This document shows positions 46,561 to 58,627 of a DNA stretch of 64,000 nucleotides, in pieces (within the stretch, counting starts at the first letter, position 1; each line of letters opens with the position of its first letter). The stretch is from Epiperipatus broadwayi. Its lineage: Eukaryota; Onychophora; Udeonychophora; Euonychophora; Peripatidae. The notes below the pieces were generated by a model. That model was not told where the DNA came from. It worked only from the letters and a program-made list of their open reading frames with translations, and searched no databases. The translations under genes were made by a program, and so were the position numbers. The DNA is taken from contig JAQFVV010000023.1 in assembly GCA_028023455.1 (NCBI GenBank), positions 994,001 to 1,058,000 of the forward strand, read 5' to 3'.

Positions 46561-49245
46561 TGCTTAATCTATCTTAATGGAAATATTTTTATTAGGATAA
46601 ACTTACAAATCCTTTAAAACATCATGCCATGTTCAAATAAAGTTACACATACTGTCAATTCATAGAACAGATTTTACCTGGAGGAATAAAACCATTAGAA
46701 CTTATTTTTAACAAGTATTTAATAAAGTTAATCACAGAATAATAAATAAGAAAATTTAAAAATAATATGATAATATGATAATTCCAAATCTATGCTTTTA
46801 CAAAAAATATATAATTTCATATAGCAAGTAAGATTAACTTATTGACTTTTACTAGTTGATTTAATTAACCTTTACTTTAAATAGAATTATTTCCCTTTTC
46901 AATGATTAAAATTGAAAAATAACATTTCATAGAAAAAAATTTTTTAAATTCAGACTGGCTAAGCCCTTCCTTTTTTTATGAAAATGGGAAGGTCCCACAC
47001 TCTTTTACATTTTGGAGAGAACATAAAATTAATAAAAAAACATGTTTTAACTAAAAAACTCTCAATCAAAATTATTGATTACTATTAATTATTACTTATA
47101 TTAAAAATTGTTTGTAAATGTAAATGTATGCACAACAATACCATATATTACCATCATTTCATTCTTTTGAATCCTTCTTTGGTAGTTATAATTGTCAGTT
47201 TCTTTCCTGTTAATTTTTCTTTTTGTTTCTTCAAATGTTCACATGAAAATTAAAATAGTAATTTCCAAAGTGAGATAACACATGTTGAATTTATTCATTA
47301 TTGGCATTAAAAGTTTTCCATTACCTTCTTTTGTAGCTAATATTTTTAAATTAACATAAATTCCTAAGGCATATTAACACAAGTTGAGTTTATCCATTTT
47401 CCAATATAATAATTTTCAGATAAGGTTAACACAGATTAAGACAGTCATGCTATTAAATGGAATATAAGATCTGAATCAGATTTCTTCCAGGGGGATTCTC
47501 TTCTACATCTTAATTTTTAGTGAACAGGTTGCATGATTAGCTTTGGTTGTACTTAGCTTCTAGCTACTTTTGCACATTGTTTCATCCAAATCCATGTCAA
47601 AGACATTTTTAAAATGAATAGTGAGATTAGTCTTATTTCAGATTAGAAGATTATGCCTCACTATTCTCTTTACATGTGAACTGCTACTACAGTTTTCTTC
47701 AACTGCTGGATCAAGAATGACTTGCTGATTAGACTAGATATAGAAGTCTAATGCATTAATTTATCTTCCTATCTTATTTTTGGAACACTTGTTTTCCTTC
47801 CAATCCTGACCAATAGATTCTATTTTTACACAAAGATTACTTCCCTACTTTTTTATTTTTAATTAATTAAAAAAATCCAATCATATCCTATTTATTGAAA
47901 AACAGCTTTTGTAGTTGTTTCTTTTTAATTACCAAGAAACAGTATAAAAGATGTTTAATTACACTTACATTTGAATACCATTACATTGTTCTAGAGAGAA
48001 AATGAGAGAGAGAGATAAAGAGAAAAGAAAAGAAACTATTAATTCTTTTTTTAAAAAATCAGCATTTGTTTAAAAAAAAGTTAAAACCTTATTCTTTTTT
48101 ATTTTTATATATTTTTAAAAAAAAAAACAACCTGATGCACATTACTTAAAATTTTACCTATTTATCTCTCTTATTATTTTTTTAAGTTAAAAACTAATGA
48201 ATACATGCAGTTATAAGAGAGAGGTAGAAAGGGGAGGAGAAAGGGAGGGAGAGAGAGTGAGGAGGAGAGAAGGAGGGAGAGATTATTTTATTAGTTTTAA
48301 ATTATTTTCTCTCCCTTTTACAACTACTCTTAACAAACATTATTAAATATTCACAATATTATTTTAAATGTTTGGATTTTTTACATTATCACTTATGTTT
48401 GTAATAATTATTCTGAAAAAAAAAAACATGAAAAGCAATAATGTGTCCCAATAGCTTGTAGACAAAGTATTGCATTTAGGCACCTCTTACCAAAAGCAAC
48501 TTTATAAAAAATTGAATATGTAAATATGCACATAGTAATGTTTTGTATTGTGACTGTATGCCATTGATGAGATACTAGATAATAAGGAGCAACTATATTT
48601 TCTATCCCATTGACTTTATTTAAAACTTAAATACTTAATTAATTTCATGGAAAATCCAATATATTATTTATTGCAATTTTTGATTAAAAAATATATTTTA
48701 AAATCACACATCAATGTAACTTTTTGTTCTACATGATCATTTTAAAAACATTATAAATGTAAAAAAAGGGAATTTGCAAATTGTTGAACATGGGAGAATA
48801 ATAAAAGCTCAGTAATATCTATATATTTTGATTCATTTAACACTAAACAAACGTGTCTAATTTATGAGAGATGTAAAAATTGAGTGAACATTCTTTTATT
48901 TTCTATTTTTTTAATTGAGATTATTAATTTATTGATTATTGATAAGTCAGAAATGTTAATAAATGAGATTTGTATTCAACAATTATAAACTTCCTTTTAG
49001 TGAAGCAGTTTAGAAGATAATAAGCCACATATTTTAATAATTCTGTTATTAGTAGCTAAGTTGTTAAAAAATCTACATCTGATACTTGAGAATTAAACAT
49101 TTTGAATGATACTGGTTACTAAATCAACTTAATAAAATTATAATATTTTACAAAATATCATATATAGTCTTGAGTTAATCCTAATCATAAATGTTTTATA
49201 CAGATATGATATATTTATACATATTTATATTTACAAACTTATATA
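46561..49245. other. AT-rich non-coding stretch
   Basis: Contains a purine tract (48215-48282) and a short (GA)n near 48003-48036. No gene recognised. Confidence 0.55.
48215..48282 (+). repeat. G/A-rich polypurine tract
   Basis: About 68 bases, almost all purine (two T interruptions), rich in GGAGA and GGGAGG blocks. Such mirror-like polypurine tracts can form triplex (H-) DNA. Confidence 0.8.
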
Positions 49246-49250
49246 TTTAA

Positions 49251-49790
49251 ATACTTTTTAATCAGGCTTTAACCTGAATTCCATGTGCCTTAAAATTTAT
49301 AATAGTCAAGCATATTTTGCCAATAGAGGAACCTCCCAAATCACGACACAAGACAGTGACTTTTATAAAGATAAGAGTGGCCATCTTTAACCTAACTTTT
49401 TAATTATATAGGCAAATCCGAAGCATCTTGATCTGAGAGCGTGAAGTTGTTGTTTTCTCCACTGTTTAAGTCCACTATTTCTTTCACAAATTAACCTATG
49501 CAAAATCCTGTGATTTACAGCAAGTTAATATTATGATCTTACTGATGGAAATTCTATAAACTATTGAAGAGTAGTAATTATTTTATTGAGTGCACAGAAA
49601 GCATGTGTAAATACTTTTTAACCAGGCTTTAACCTGAATTCCATGCGCCTTAAAATTCATAATATCAAGCATATTTTGCCGATAGAGGGACCTCCCAAAC
49701 CACGACACAAGATAGTGACTTTTATAAAAATAAGAGTGGTCATCTTATCTTTAATCTAACTTTCTAATTATATAGGTGAATCTGAATACA
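49251..49790. repeat. Direct duplication of a 190-bp block, 360-bp period
   Basis: The block from aatactttttaa-caggcttt through acctcccaaa-cacgacac to tctaattatatagg occurs at 49251-49435 and 49611-49790 with about 90% identity by eye. It is GC-richer than the surroundings. Identity unknown. Confidence 0.85.
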
Positions 49791-49799
49791 ATATATACC

Positions 49800-50485
49800 A
49801 TTATAAAGTATAATTATTTATATTCTTCTCCAAATTCATAAAAAAAGTTCTATTTGCTATTTGGATTATTTTTATTTACTATATTTTTATTTCTATTTCA
49901 TCTTAATCCTGAGAAAATTTTGTTAATACAGTATTTTAAACTTTTCTCACTAACTCAACTAGTTAAATTATACTTTAAAGAATATATTTGAAGCAATTTT
50001 TTTAAATTCAATCTATTTAAAATGTAATTTCAGTTTCGAAACATTTTTTTTAAATGCAAGCTTCATTTGATTAGATAATTCATTCCAAAAAAAATTGTAT
50101 ATTTTTTACATATATGAAATTTAGTTTGCTAAAAAAAAAAAAAGCAGGTTTGTTAAAAAAGGAAAGATGTGATGAAATTTATATATTTAAACAATTGATC
50201 ATAATAATTACTTTTTTATTTATTATATTAAAAAATTATAGTTTAATCAACATCATTGTCATTAATCTATTCTCAGTACAAAACTGTTAAAGATATTTTA
50301 ATGAATTAATACAAAAAATGTTGTTTATAAACAAAGTCTAGTTACATTTACAATTAATGGATGATCCAAAGAATTCCTTTTAATGAGCAAAAAGTTTTTT
50401 TCTATACTTTTTATTGAAATTTTGAAGGAAAATTTATAATAAACAATTATATTTAATAATAAAAAATCTTTATCAAAGTTTATAT
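49800..50485. other. AT-rich spacer
   Basis: Nothing recognised. Confidence 0.55.
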
Positions 50486-50489
50486 ATTT

Positions 50490-50730
50490 TAAATAATTTT
50501 AATTTTAATAAATGGTAAAATTACAGTGATCAACATTAAATTAGAATTCAAAAGAAAATCTATCCAGTAGTGAAGTAGAAAAGAAGTGATCAAAAGTCAA
50601 GTCTTATAAATTATAAATAATTTTAATTTTAACTAATGATGAAATTATAGTGATTAATTTTTGAGGAAATTAGAATTCAAAAGAAAATCTAATCAGTTCT
50701 GAAAATAGAAAGAAATAGCAAAATGATTTG
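50490..50730. repeat. Tandem duplication, about 126-bp period
   Basis: aaataattttaattttaa ... attagaattcaaaagaaaatct occurs at about 50490-50595 and 50616-50725. Confidence 0.75.
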
Positions 50731-50739
50731 TGTACAAAA

Positions 50740-53205
50740 GAAAAAAAAATCACTTCAGAAGATAATAATAGCATAAAGTGTATTATCAGCAGCATATTTA
50801 TTTCATAACACTTCACATATTTAAACAATAATTTATAAATTAGAAATGCTATGAAACAGATTAATTTCATCTTGTTTAATGTTAGTTCATAAAAGCATTT
50901 ATTAATCTTTTTTCAAGAGATTTTGAAATTTAACCTAAATATTAGTATTTCCAAATATTTTGCAATACATTTTTGAACTTATTATTGGTATGAATATCTT
51001 TTATTATTATTTAAATGCACAAGTATCTTTCTGGTAATATTGTGATAAAAATTTTGAAATGATAGTGTTGCTGAAGATACAAATATGATCAACTTTTACC
51101 ATTACTATCCATCATTTGCTCAATGTAGTAGTATTGTAAGACATTAAGAAACCATGTAAAAAAAAATCCAAAACATGTTTGATAATAAAAATAAGAAACA
51201 GTATACGATTCTTAGAGAATCTAGAATAGTAAATGGTGAAAGTCAATACAGATTTTATTATAAGATGGAAGATAAATATATGTAGTCGCAATTGTATTTT
51301 CATTAAGTTAATAAAAACAATTTTTTTTTCATTCAAAACTTAATAATTTCTTTCATAATGCAAATTTTTATAATGGAAATTTATATGCAATAGATAAATG
51401 GTAGAGCAAAAGCATAAAATATAAGAATCCATATTTAGTAATATCTAAATTGCATGAGTTGTCTCGGATTTTACATATTCATAAAGTTTCTGTTTTTTAT
51501 TGAAAATATATAAACATATGTTACATGAAAGCAACCCATACTCATCAACACCAAGTACTTATTTATAAGAAAAAATTATTCCTAAAAATAAAGTTACCTT
51601 CTTAGCTGATTGAAGGTTTGTACTATTGATAATAATGAGCTGCTTTCATGTGACTTACATTTATAAATCAATATAGCATTGATCAAAACCAGCTCTATTA
51701 TCTTAATAAACATGCGTGCACACACACACACGCGCACACACACACATATATATATAACTACAACCATTATAAATATATATATATATGCAATGCTGAGTGG
51801 CAGCTGAAGCAAGGGAAGCATTGCTTTTCCTATTTCCTAGATATAATTATGACTTTTGTTTCATAACAACTTAATTATTATATTTGATAAAATTTCTTAA
51901 CTTTCTTTTCCTAGAAAATTATAAAATCAAGCATTTACTTATCTTAACTAATTTATTTAATAAATAATTTTCTTTTCTTTCACAAAGGAATATTCTTATA
52001 ACATTTTTAACATTAGTGCATTGTCTTTCTAGCCATATATACAAGCATTAAGTAAATCAATTTTTTAATTAAATACACATGGAAATATAAGCCATGCCAT
52101 TATTTGCTGATATGATGTGATAGTAATTTAGTATTTTAACTTGTGGAAGCAAGTTCTGGATTAAATACTCATGATAATATGAAATTATGTCTTTGTAAGC
52201 CAGAACATTATGATAGCAATTCAATGATATACACCTGGGTCTCATTTTATGCGGATTATTTTAATGCAATTTTGAAGTTATGCGATTCATGTTTCTTTTT
52301 AATATTTTTTATATTTCACTATATTTATTAGATATCAAGAAATTAAAATTATTAATAACTTATTTTGACTTGAAATACTTTTTTTCCAGAAATATAACGT
52401 TATATTAGCAGCTAATGTGAATATGGCCTGAAGCTATATTTAGAATAAATAACATACTTATACTAATGAGTAAATAATATTACAGTATTTAATAGCCAAT
52501 GCACCATTTTATCTCTTGGAAACAATTTTTTTATGTAAATACGTATGGTAACTTGATTTATGTCATAATTTGCTAGTATGGCATGACAGTTATTCAAAGA
52601 TATTCATAATAGTTCATATGATATTTTGTTTTACACCTGAACAAATTATACAATACATGAATTTTATATTGTCAGTAATATTTTTATTAAAATATATCAG
52701 CATAATAAAGAGTATTATTATATTTTACTCTTTGGTTCATATTGTGAAAATGTTCATACTTTTCAAGAGCCATTTAATTTCAAAATGGAAAAATTTATAG
52801 ATAAATGTTGCATGATTGATTTTTTTGACATTATTTGGATATCTTAATTTTATTGATGAAAAAATAATAATAAAAATTTTGAAATTAAAATCAGAAATAA
52901 AAATTTATTAAAATTAAAATCTTTTCACATTTCAAAACTAATAATAATGACATAATATTTTTGTTAATAGAATATAAAAGAAACCAATTGTTTTGTTGTC
53001 CATGCCTTCTCTTTTTAAATAAAGTAAGTATAGAATTAAACTGATTTCAATTACTGTATGTAATTTTTTTATTTTTTAATTCAAGGGAGACAAAAATGTT
53101 ATTAAATCATCTGAGTGTAATGATTTTATTTAAAATATTTGGTTCTGTTTATATTAGTTGTATTATAAATACATAAACAACTGTAACTATTTTGATTCAA
53201 AATAA
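50740..53205. other. AT-rich non-coding stretch
   Basis: A CA/CG and TA microsatellite at 51718-51786. No gene recognised. Confidence 0.55.
51718..51786. repeat. (CA)n/(CG)n/(TA)n microsatellite
   Basis: cacacacacacacgcgcac and following CA units, then two TA tracts. Alternating purine-pyrimidine DNA of this type can adopt Z-DNA. Confidence 0.85.
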
Positions 53206-53208
53206 AAA

Positions 53209-53440
53209 TTGGAAAATATTGGAACATTTTTTTTTGTATTAATTATGCTGAACATGACTTCTTGCTACAGAGCCAACTCTATTAACATTGTACATTTGTT
53301 ACACAATTATGATGAGTTATTGTTATTTCATTTAGATTCAGCAAGTGTATCTATAGAAAAATCATTTTCAGTGTTTAATAGAATTAAAAATCATGCCTAA
53401 AATGCTATCTAACAAGACCATTTATCAACATTATATTAAT
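53209..53440 (+). pseudogene. hAT dimerisation-domain fragment (ZMYM1/Tip100-like)
   Basis: The plus-strand frame reads LLHNYDELLLFHLDSAS, then VSIEKSFSVFNRIKNHA, a stop, NAI, a stop, and QDHLSTL. The motif 'L-L-PV-SAS-ERSFS-L-RIKN-LRNTM-QDRLSSL' is the hATC dimerisation region of Tip100/ZMYM1-like transposases. Only this terminal part is recognisable, with two stops. The remainder of the element was not identified. Confidence 0.7.
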
Positions 53441-55095
53441 AATATAGTCAAAATTATATTAATAAAATAGTCAAAGTTGTGTAAAAGTAAAAATAATTGA
53501 GTTATTTTTAAATGCAATAAAGTAATTTAAAACTACTACTTTTTTTCTTAATTACAAAAAAAAATATGGATTGCTCCCTTTTCTCTAATCTTAAAACACA
53601 CCATTGAATATATATATATATTTAGTTTGTTTGTCTTTATATATACTTATTTAGTTATTTATGTTGAAAAATTATTTTAATTTTTGAAAAAACAAAACAA
53701 TCATGTAATCATTACTAAGCTGATGAAATATATTTAAATAAATAAAAATTATTTATATACCCTAATTATCACTTCTTGAATTATGAATTACAAAATTATT
53801 ATTAAAGAAGTTTAAGAATGAAGGGATGTTACCTATTTATCATTAGGTTTATTCTTTGATTGATTTGACTGAATTAACTTTGATTTTAAAAATGTTAAAG
53901 TAGTAGTCAATAACTCTTCCTCCCTTTTCCCAACCAATTAAACTTTTAAGACATTGATAATAATAAAACATACTTTTTTTAGCCATTTCTATTTTTAAAA
54001 AAAATTTCATTCCCTGTATTATTTTTTTCTAAGAATTATTATTATAGAATGTAGTCTTGAATTGCACTATATTTTGTTCCAAGCTCCCCTCATGGACAAG
54101 TGTTTATAATGTATAATAGCTCATGTTTGATGATAAACATTGATTAGAATAGAATACGTATTGTTCATTAACTGCATTTGTTCAATATTTTTAACACACA
54201 CATATATATAACACATGGTTCTTATATGTATAATATGCATATATAAATTAAAATTATAATAAAACAAAATTTTAAAAAAAATGATAGTTTAGTTATTAAC
54301 AATAAATTGAGGGAAAATCATATATTTTTCATTTATTGAAAAAATAAAAATAAAGAAAAGAACTTATTGTACAATTTTTAAATGATCTAACAGTAAAGTG
54401 TCAGACTTTCAATGCAAGTAAGTACACTTTGGGTGATATTCCCCTTTTTTTTCTATTACATTTTTTATAGAAACCTAATAGATTAAGTTCTTTATCAAAA
54501 GATTATTACCTCTCTAATTATTTCAATGTTTTTAAGTCAGTATTAACTTTAATTATGTTCTAAAATTTTGTAAAACTTTTAGCAATGTGCTTAGAAAATA
54601 TTACACGAAATACGGCCCATCAAATTCAGAAAGGATAACAAAGAAAAATAAAATATATGTGCCTTTAACATAAACCAAAGAAATTTTATTAATGAATATA
54701 ATCATTTATTATAATCTGAGATGAAAATCATTTGCTAGCATAATTTAAAATTTATTTACAAATTTTCATTTTTAAATGTGATCACATACAACACTCAGAA
54801 ATGAAAAATATCTGATTGGGATAATAAAATGTTTTAAATTTACAAATTTTATTGTTTTTTATATTTATCTATTTATATTTTTGTTTGTTTGTTTATGTTG
54901 GGGGGGGGGGCAGAAATTGGAATCATGTATTTTGATACAGCATAGTTTATGGTTTTTGCTACCCTACTCTAGCATTTTTATTGAATTAATTGTTTTTAGT
55001 GTACAATATGTTTTACTTGTATGTACTTTTCTATCTCTTGTTATTATTTATGTTGGAAATTATCATAAAGAACATTTTTAAAATCACTTTGTTGA
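53441..55095. other. AT-rich non-coding stretch
   Basis: A G12-like homopolymer near 54900-54911. Nothing recognised. Confidence 0.55.
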
Positions 55096-55099
55096 GCAG

Positions 55100-57205
55100 T
55101 CATCATCATCATTTTCAAACATTCTCAATCCATTGTAGGATGAAGATCTATCCAAGTTTAATTCAGTTTTTTCTACATATAGTTTCTCTTCCCACATCCT
55201 AACAACAAACTTCTTTATTCTATCCAGCCATTTCACATGTGGTCTCTTTTAGGTCTTGTACAACCTTTTTGGATCCAGTTTGAAGATTTCAACTATTCAT
55301 CCATTGCTATCTATTAGCATTATATTTAACTTGTTTATTTTCTCAACCAATTATTTCACTTTTAATTTTTTTGTTACTCTCAACAGATATCTCTCCATAC
55401 TTTATTGAGTGGTTTGAAGTCTTTATGCTGCTCTTTTTTTAGAAGTTCAAGATTCATAAGTAAGAACTGGCAAATATATATCTATTAAAAATCTTTCTTT
55501 TCAAACAGGCATTTTTGCCTTTTAATATTAAGTTATTTCTACCAAAAACACTCCATTTAAATTGAATGTATTTCATTATTTATATTTTCATGCATATTAA
55601 TAATCTGACCAAGATGTTTTCATCTGAATCTGATTAAGATATTTGTAATTGTAGTCTTCTTTTACTTCATGAGTATCAATCTTTATGTGCTTTTAAAAAG
55701 CTCTATTGAATATTAATTTAGTCTTTTATTATTTTGCTTTAATTCTAAATTTTTGCAACATTTCCTGAAGCTCTGAAGCATTATTTGCAAAGACAACTAT
55801 AACAACTGCAAAATCTAGATGTCTTAACTAAGACCTTTGAATTTTTATTTCCTCAGCTTTCCAGTTTAATACTTTTTGTTAAACTGCTATAAAAAAAATT
55901 GGAGTTATAGATTCATCTTCATCTGTGTTAATTTTTTTAGTATCACCATGCAATGTAATTACTGCTATAAACATTCTTTAAAATATGATAATATTGTGGA
56001 TCTATATCATGATAGTTCAAAGCTTTATTTACTGTGGAAATTATTTGTTTCATAATTTACAAATCCAAAGCATAATGGCAACAAATAGTCAGAATGGTTC
56101 TTCCTGTAATTTCTTTCATTATTTAAATGTGAAACATTGTGCTAAAAATACTTTTAAAATCAGCTTGTTGTTTGCTTAGTTGGAATTCAAAGTTTGCTAT
56201 GAATGAATTATAATTATAATTGTGAAATTATTAATATCTCTTTTATCACCTTTCTTAAATATAAATAATACTTCTGCATCCTTCCAATTATCTAGAACAT
56301 TTTATCATTTGACATTTGGTATATAGATCTGCCAACGTGTTTTCTATTTCTTCACCTGCTTCTTTAAAGACATTAATAATAATTCCATCATTTCCATGAG
56401 TTTTTATCTTCTCCATAGATTTAATTACATGTCCTATCTATTCATTCAAATTTTTGACAATTCAGAAAATGTAATAATTATAGGGATACTTTAATTTTTG
56501 GTTTTATTATTATTGTATAATTCTTTATAGAACTCTTCAAGACATTCCATGATGTCACCTCTCTATTTAGTAATAATTTCATCTTTTCTTTTTATTGTTG
56601 AAGCAACTTTTCTTCTGATATCAGTATATTGTTTTAAACTTCTAAAATTTTTATTCTCTTTTCTAGCTTTTTTTGCTAAATCACAATTACAAATAATTTC
56701 TTATACCATGATTATCTCTCTTATATATTATTTTATAGAACTTCAGATATTCAATTTTTTTAATGCATTGTTTTAAAATATTTTCATATTTCTTCACTTT
56801 TCTATATATTGTTCATTTTCATCTAATATTTTTCTCAAATAAAAATTTATGATATACAATTTTTCTTTTTTGAAAATTTCTACAAGGCTATGATTTCTGC
56901 ACCATAATCAAATTTATTTGCAGCATTTTTATTTTTCAGTTATTTTTCAATTCTTGCATTAAAGTCTCCCATGTCAATTTTAAAATGTATTGGGTATTAC
57001 CAAAAATATTTTGTTCAGTTATAAAAAAAACCTTTACTTCTTCATAATAATTAGAAATTATGGAACATAAAATTCAATTGTCTGCATTTGATATCTCCAT
57101 TAAATTGAATAATTAATTTTGCTACTCTGTCTATACCATCATTTTTCACAATACTATTCTTTCAATTTTTTTATAATGAATCATAATCCACTTGTCCTTC
57201 CAGTC
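55100..57205 (-). pseudogene. Old RTE-like LINE copy
   Basis: Minus-strand relative of the 11-kb element. The 3' (GAT)n tail is at about 55100-55113, then the C-terminal region (wattcagggtga-like tail block at 55130-55160), and an RT region with diverged FADD area (near 55790-55830). The linker continues, and the endonuclease region runs to about 57205 (block tataatgaatcataatcc). Densely broken by stops and indels, and 5'-truncated. Much older than the copy at 10989-14272. Confidence 0.8.
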
Positions 57206-57369
57206 TGTCTTTTGGCTGCTACCTCTCCTGGCTAAATATTTTCATAGGGCACTATCATTTGTTTTCTTTCTATTTTAAATTAAAAATAAAAATTGACTTG
57301 ATTTCTTCTCAAAAGGTTTTTAAGAATTCACTCGATTTTCTTATATATATATATTGTACTGGTACTGAG

Positions 57370-58010
57370 AAACAGGGGGTGAACATGGGGTGATGGAAAA
57401 TCATCATCATCAACTCCAAATCAAAGACTTAAATTTAAATATACAAAATATATAATGAATAAAATAACTATGAATATAATAGATGTGAGGAGCATGAATA
57501 TGAGAGATTGTCAAAACTAACTATAAGTAATTATAAGTGTACCAGAATTATCCAAAAGCAATAATCATTCATCATCATGAATGATCAACACTAAAAATTA
57601 ATCAACAGTCAATCTTGTGACTGGATTTGAAATGAGTCTACTGTAGATCAGGCTAATTATTTATTTCTTACCAGCTTGGGGCAGATTATTAAAACAATAA
57701 TTTAGATGCACAAACTTAAGTGCTAATCCATAAGAATATAATAATAAAAACAATAATGCTGGGATTCTAAAACATGCTGATCATCATCAGTATTCTGGTG
57801 ACTTAGTATCATAATGTACTGGCAACTATAAACTTAATTTCTAAATAATTAAAATGAAATGGAGTGCATGGACAGCCAGGATCATCATCATCTGGATGTT
57901 CATAACACTAAACATAAACCCTTTTTCAATAACAGACCATTATGCATAAATCTAACTCAGAGAGCAAAAGCTCTGTAATGGTTACTGTGGTCAAGAGATA
58001 TAATACTAAC
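57370..58010. repeat. Unclassified interspersed repeat, copy 2
   Basis: Same landmark order as 45960-46560: gaacatggggtgatgg, tcttgtgactggat, acttaagtgctaa, tgctgatcatcatcag, catctggatgttc. Same orientation. Non-coding. Confidence 0.65.
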
Positions 58011-58257
58011 ATATAGTATTCTAAAACTATTTAGGATTGAGTAAATTCATTGGAATAACTTTAACAATAAAATATCAATTTATTTACAACAATTAAATTA
58101 AGGTCTGCTGAAAACAACATGTTTATAAATTAAGTCTTCTGATTTTGATTAATACCAAAAAAGAAATCCACTATTACATTGTAATTTACTTATATGTCCC
58201 AATAAGTTGACATAAAACATCTATATATCAGCACACAGATATGCCTGTGTAATTGTC

Positions 58258-58404
<147 letters not shown>

Positions 58405-58410
58405 ACAGAA

Positions 58411-58422
58411 TGCGCATGCGCG
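58411..58422 (+). promoter_or_regulatory. NRF1-like palindrome at LINE 5' end
   Basis: tgcgcatgcgcg matches the NRF1 core (TGCGCATGCGCA) at 11 of 12 positions. It lies within the first 20 bp of the element in otherwise AT-rich DNA. It could serve as an internal promoter that travels with the element. Confidence 0.4.
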
Positions 58423-58627
58423 TGTATGCCTAAGTCATCAAGAATGAAGGTCTTATTAATAATCTTTTTTCCCCCATATTCTAATCATTTTCACACTTAA
58501 AAACTGTGATATATATCTGTGATAGATAAAGACAGCGATGGCTGATTACTGAACAGTTGTTTTCTAGCAAAAAGTAAGTAATACGGTCGTTCATAACAAA
58601 AAATAAATTCTAACGTCATAAACAAGC

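Noticed and set aside
47470-47760. Decayed reverse transcriptase or host exon on the minus strand
   Set aside because: Slightly GC-richer, but no frame gives a recognisable motif.
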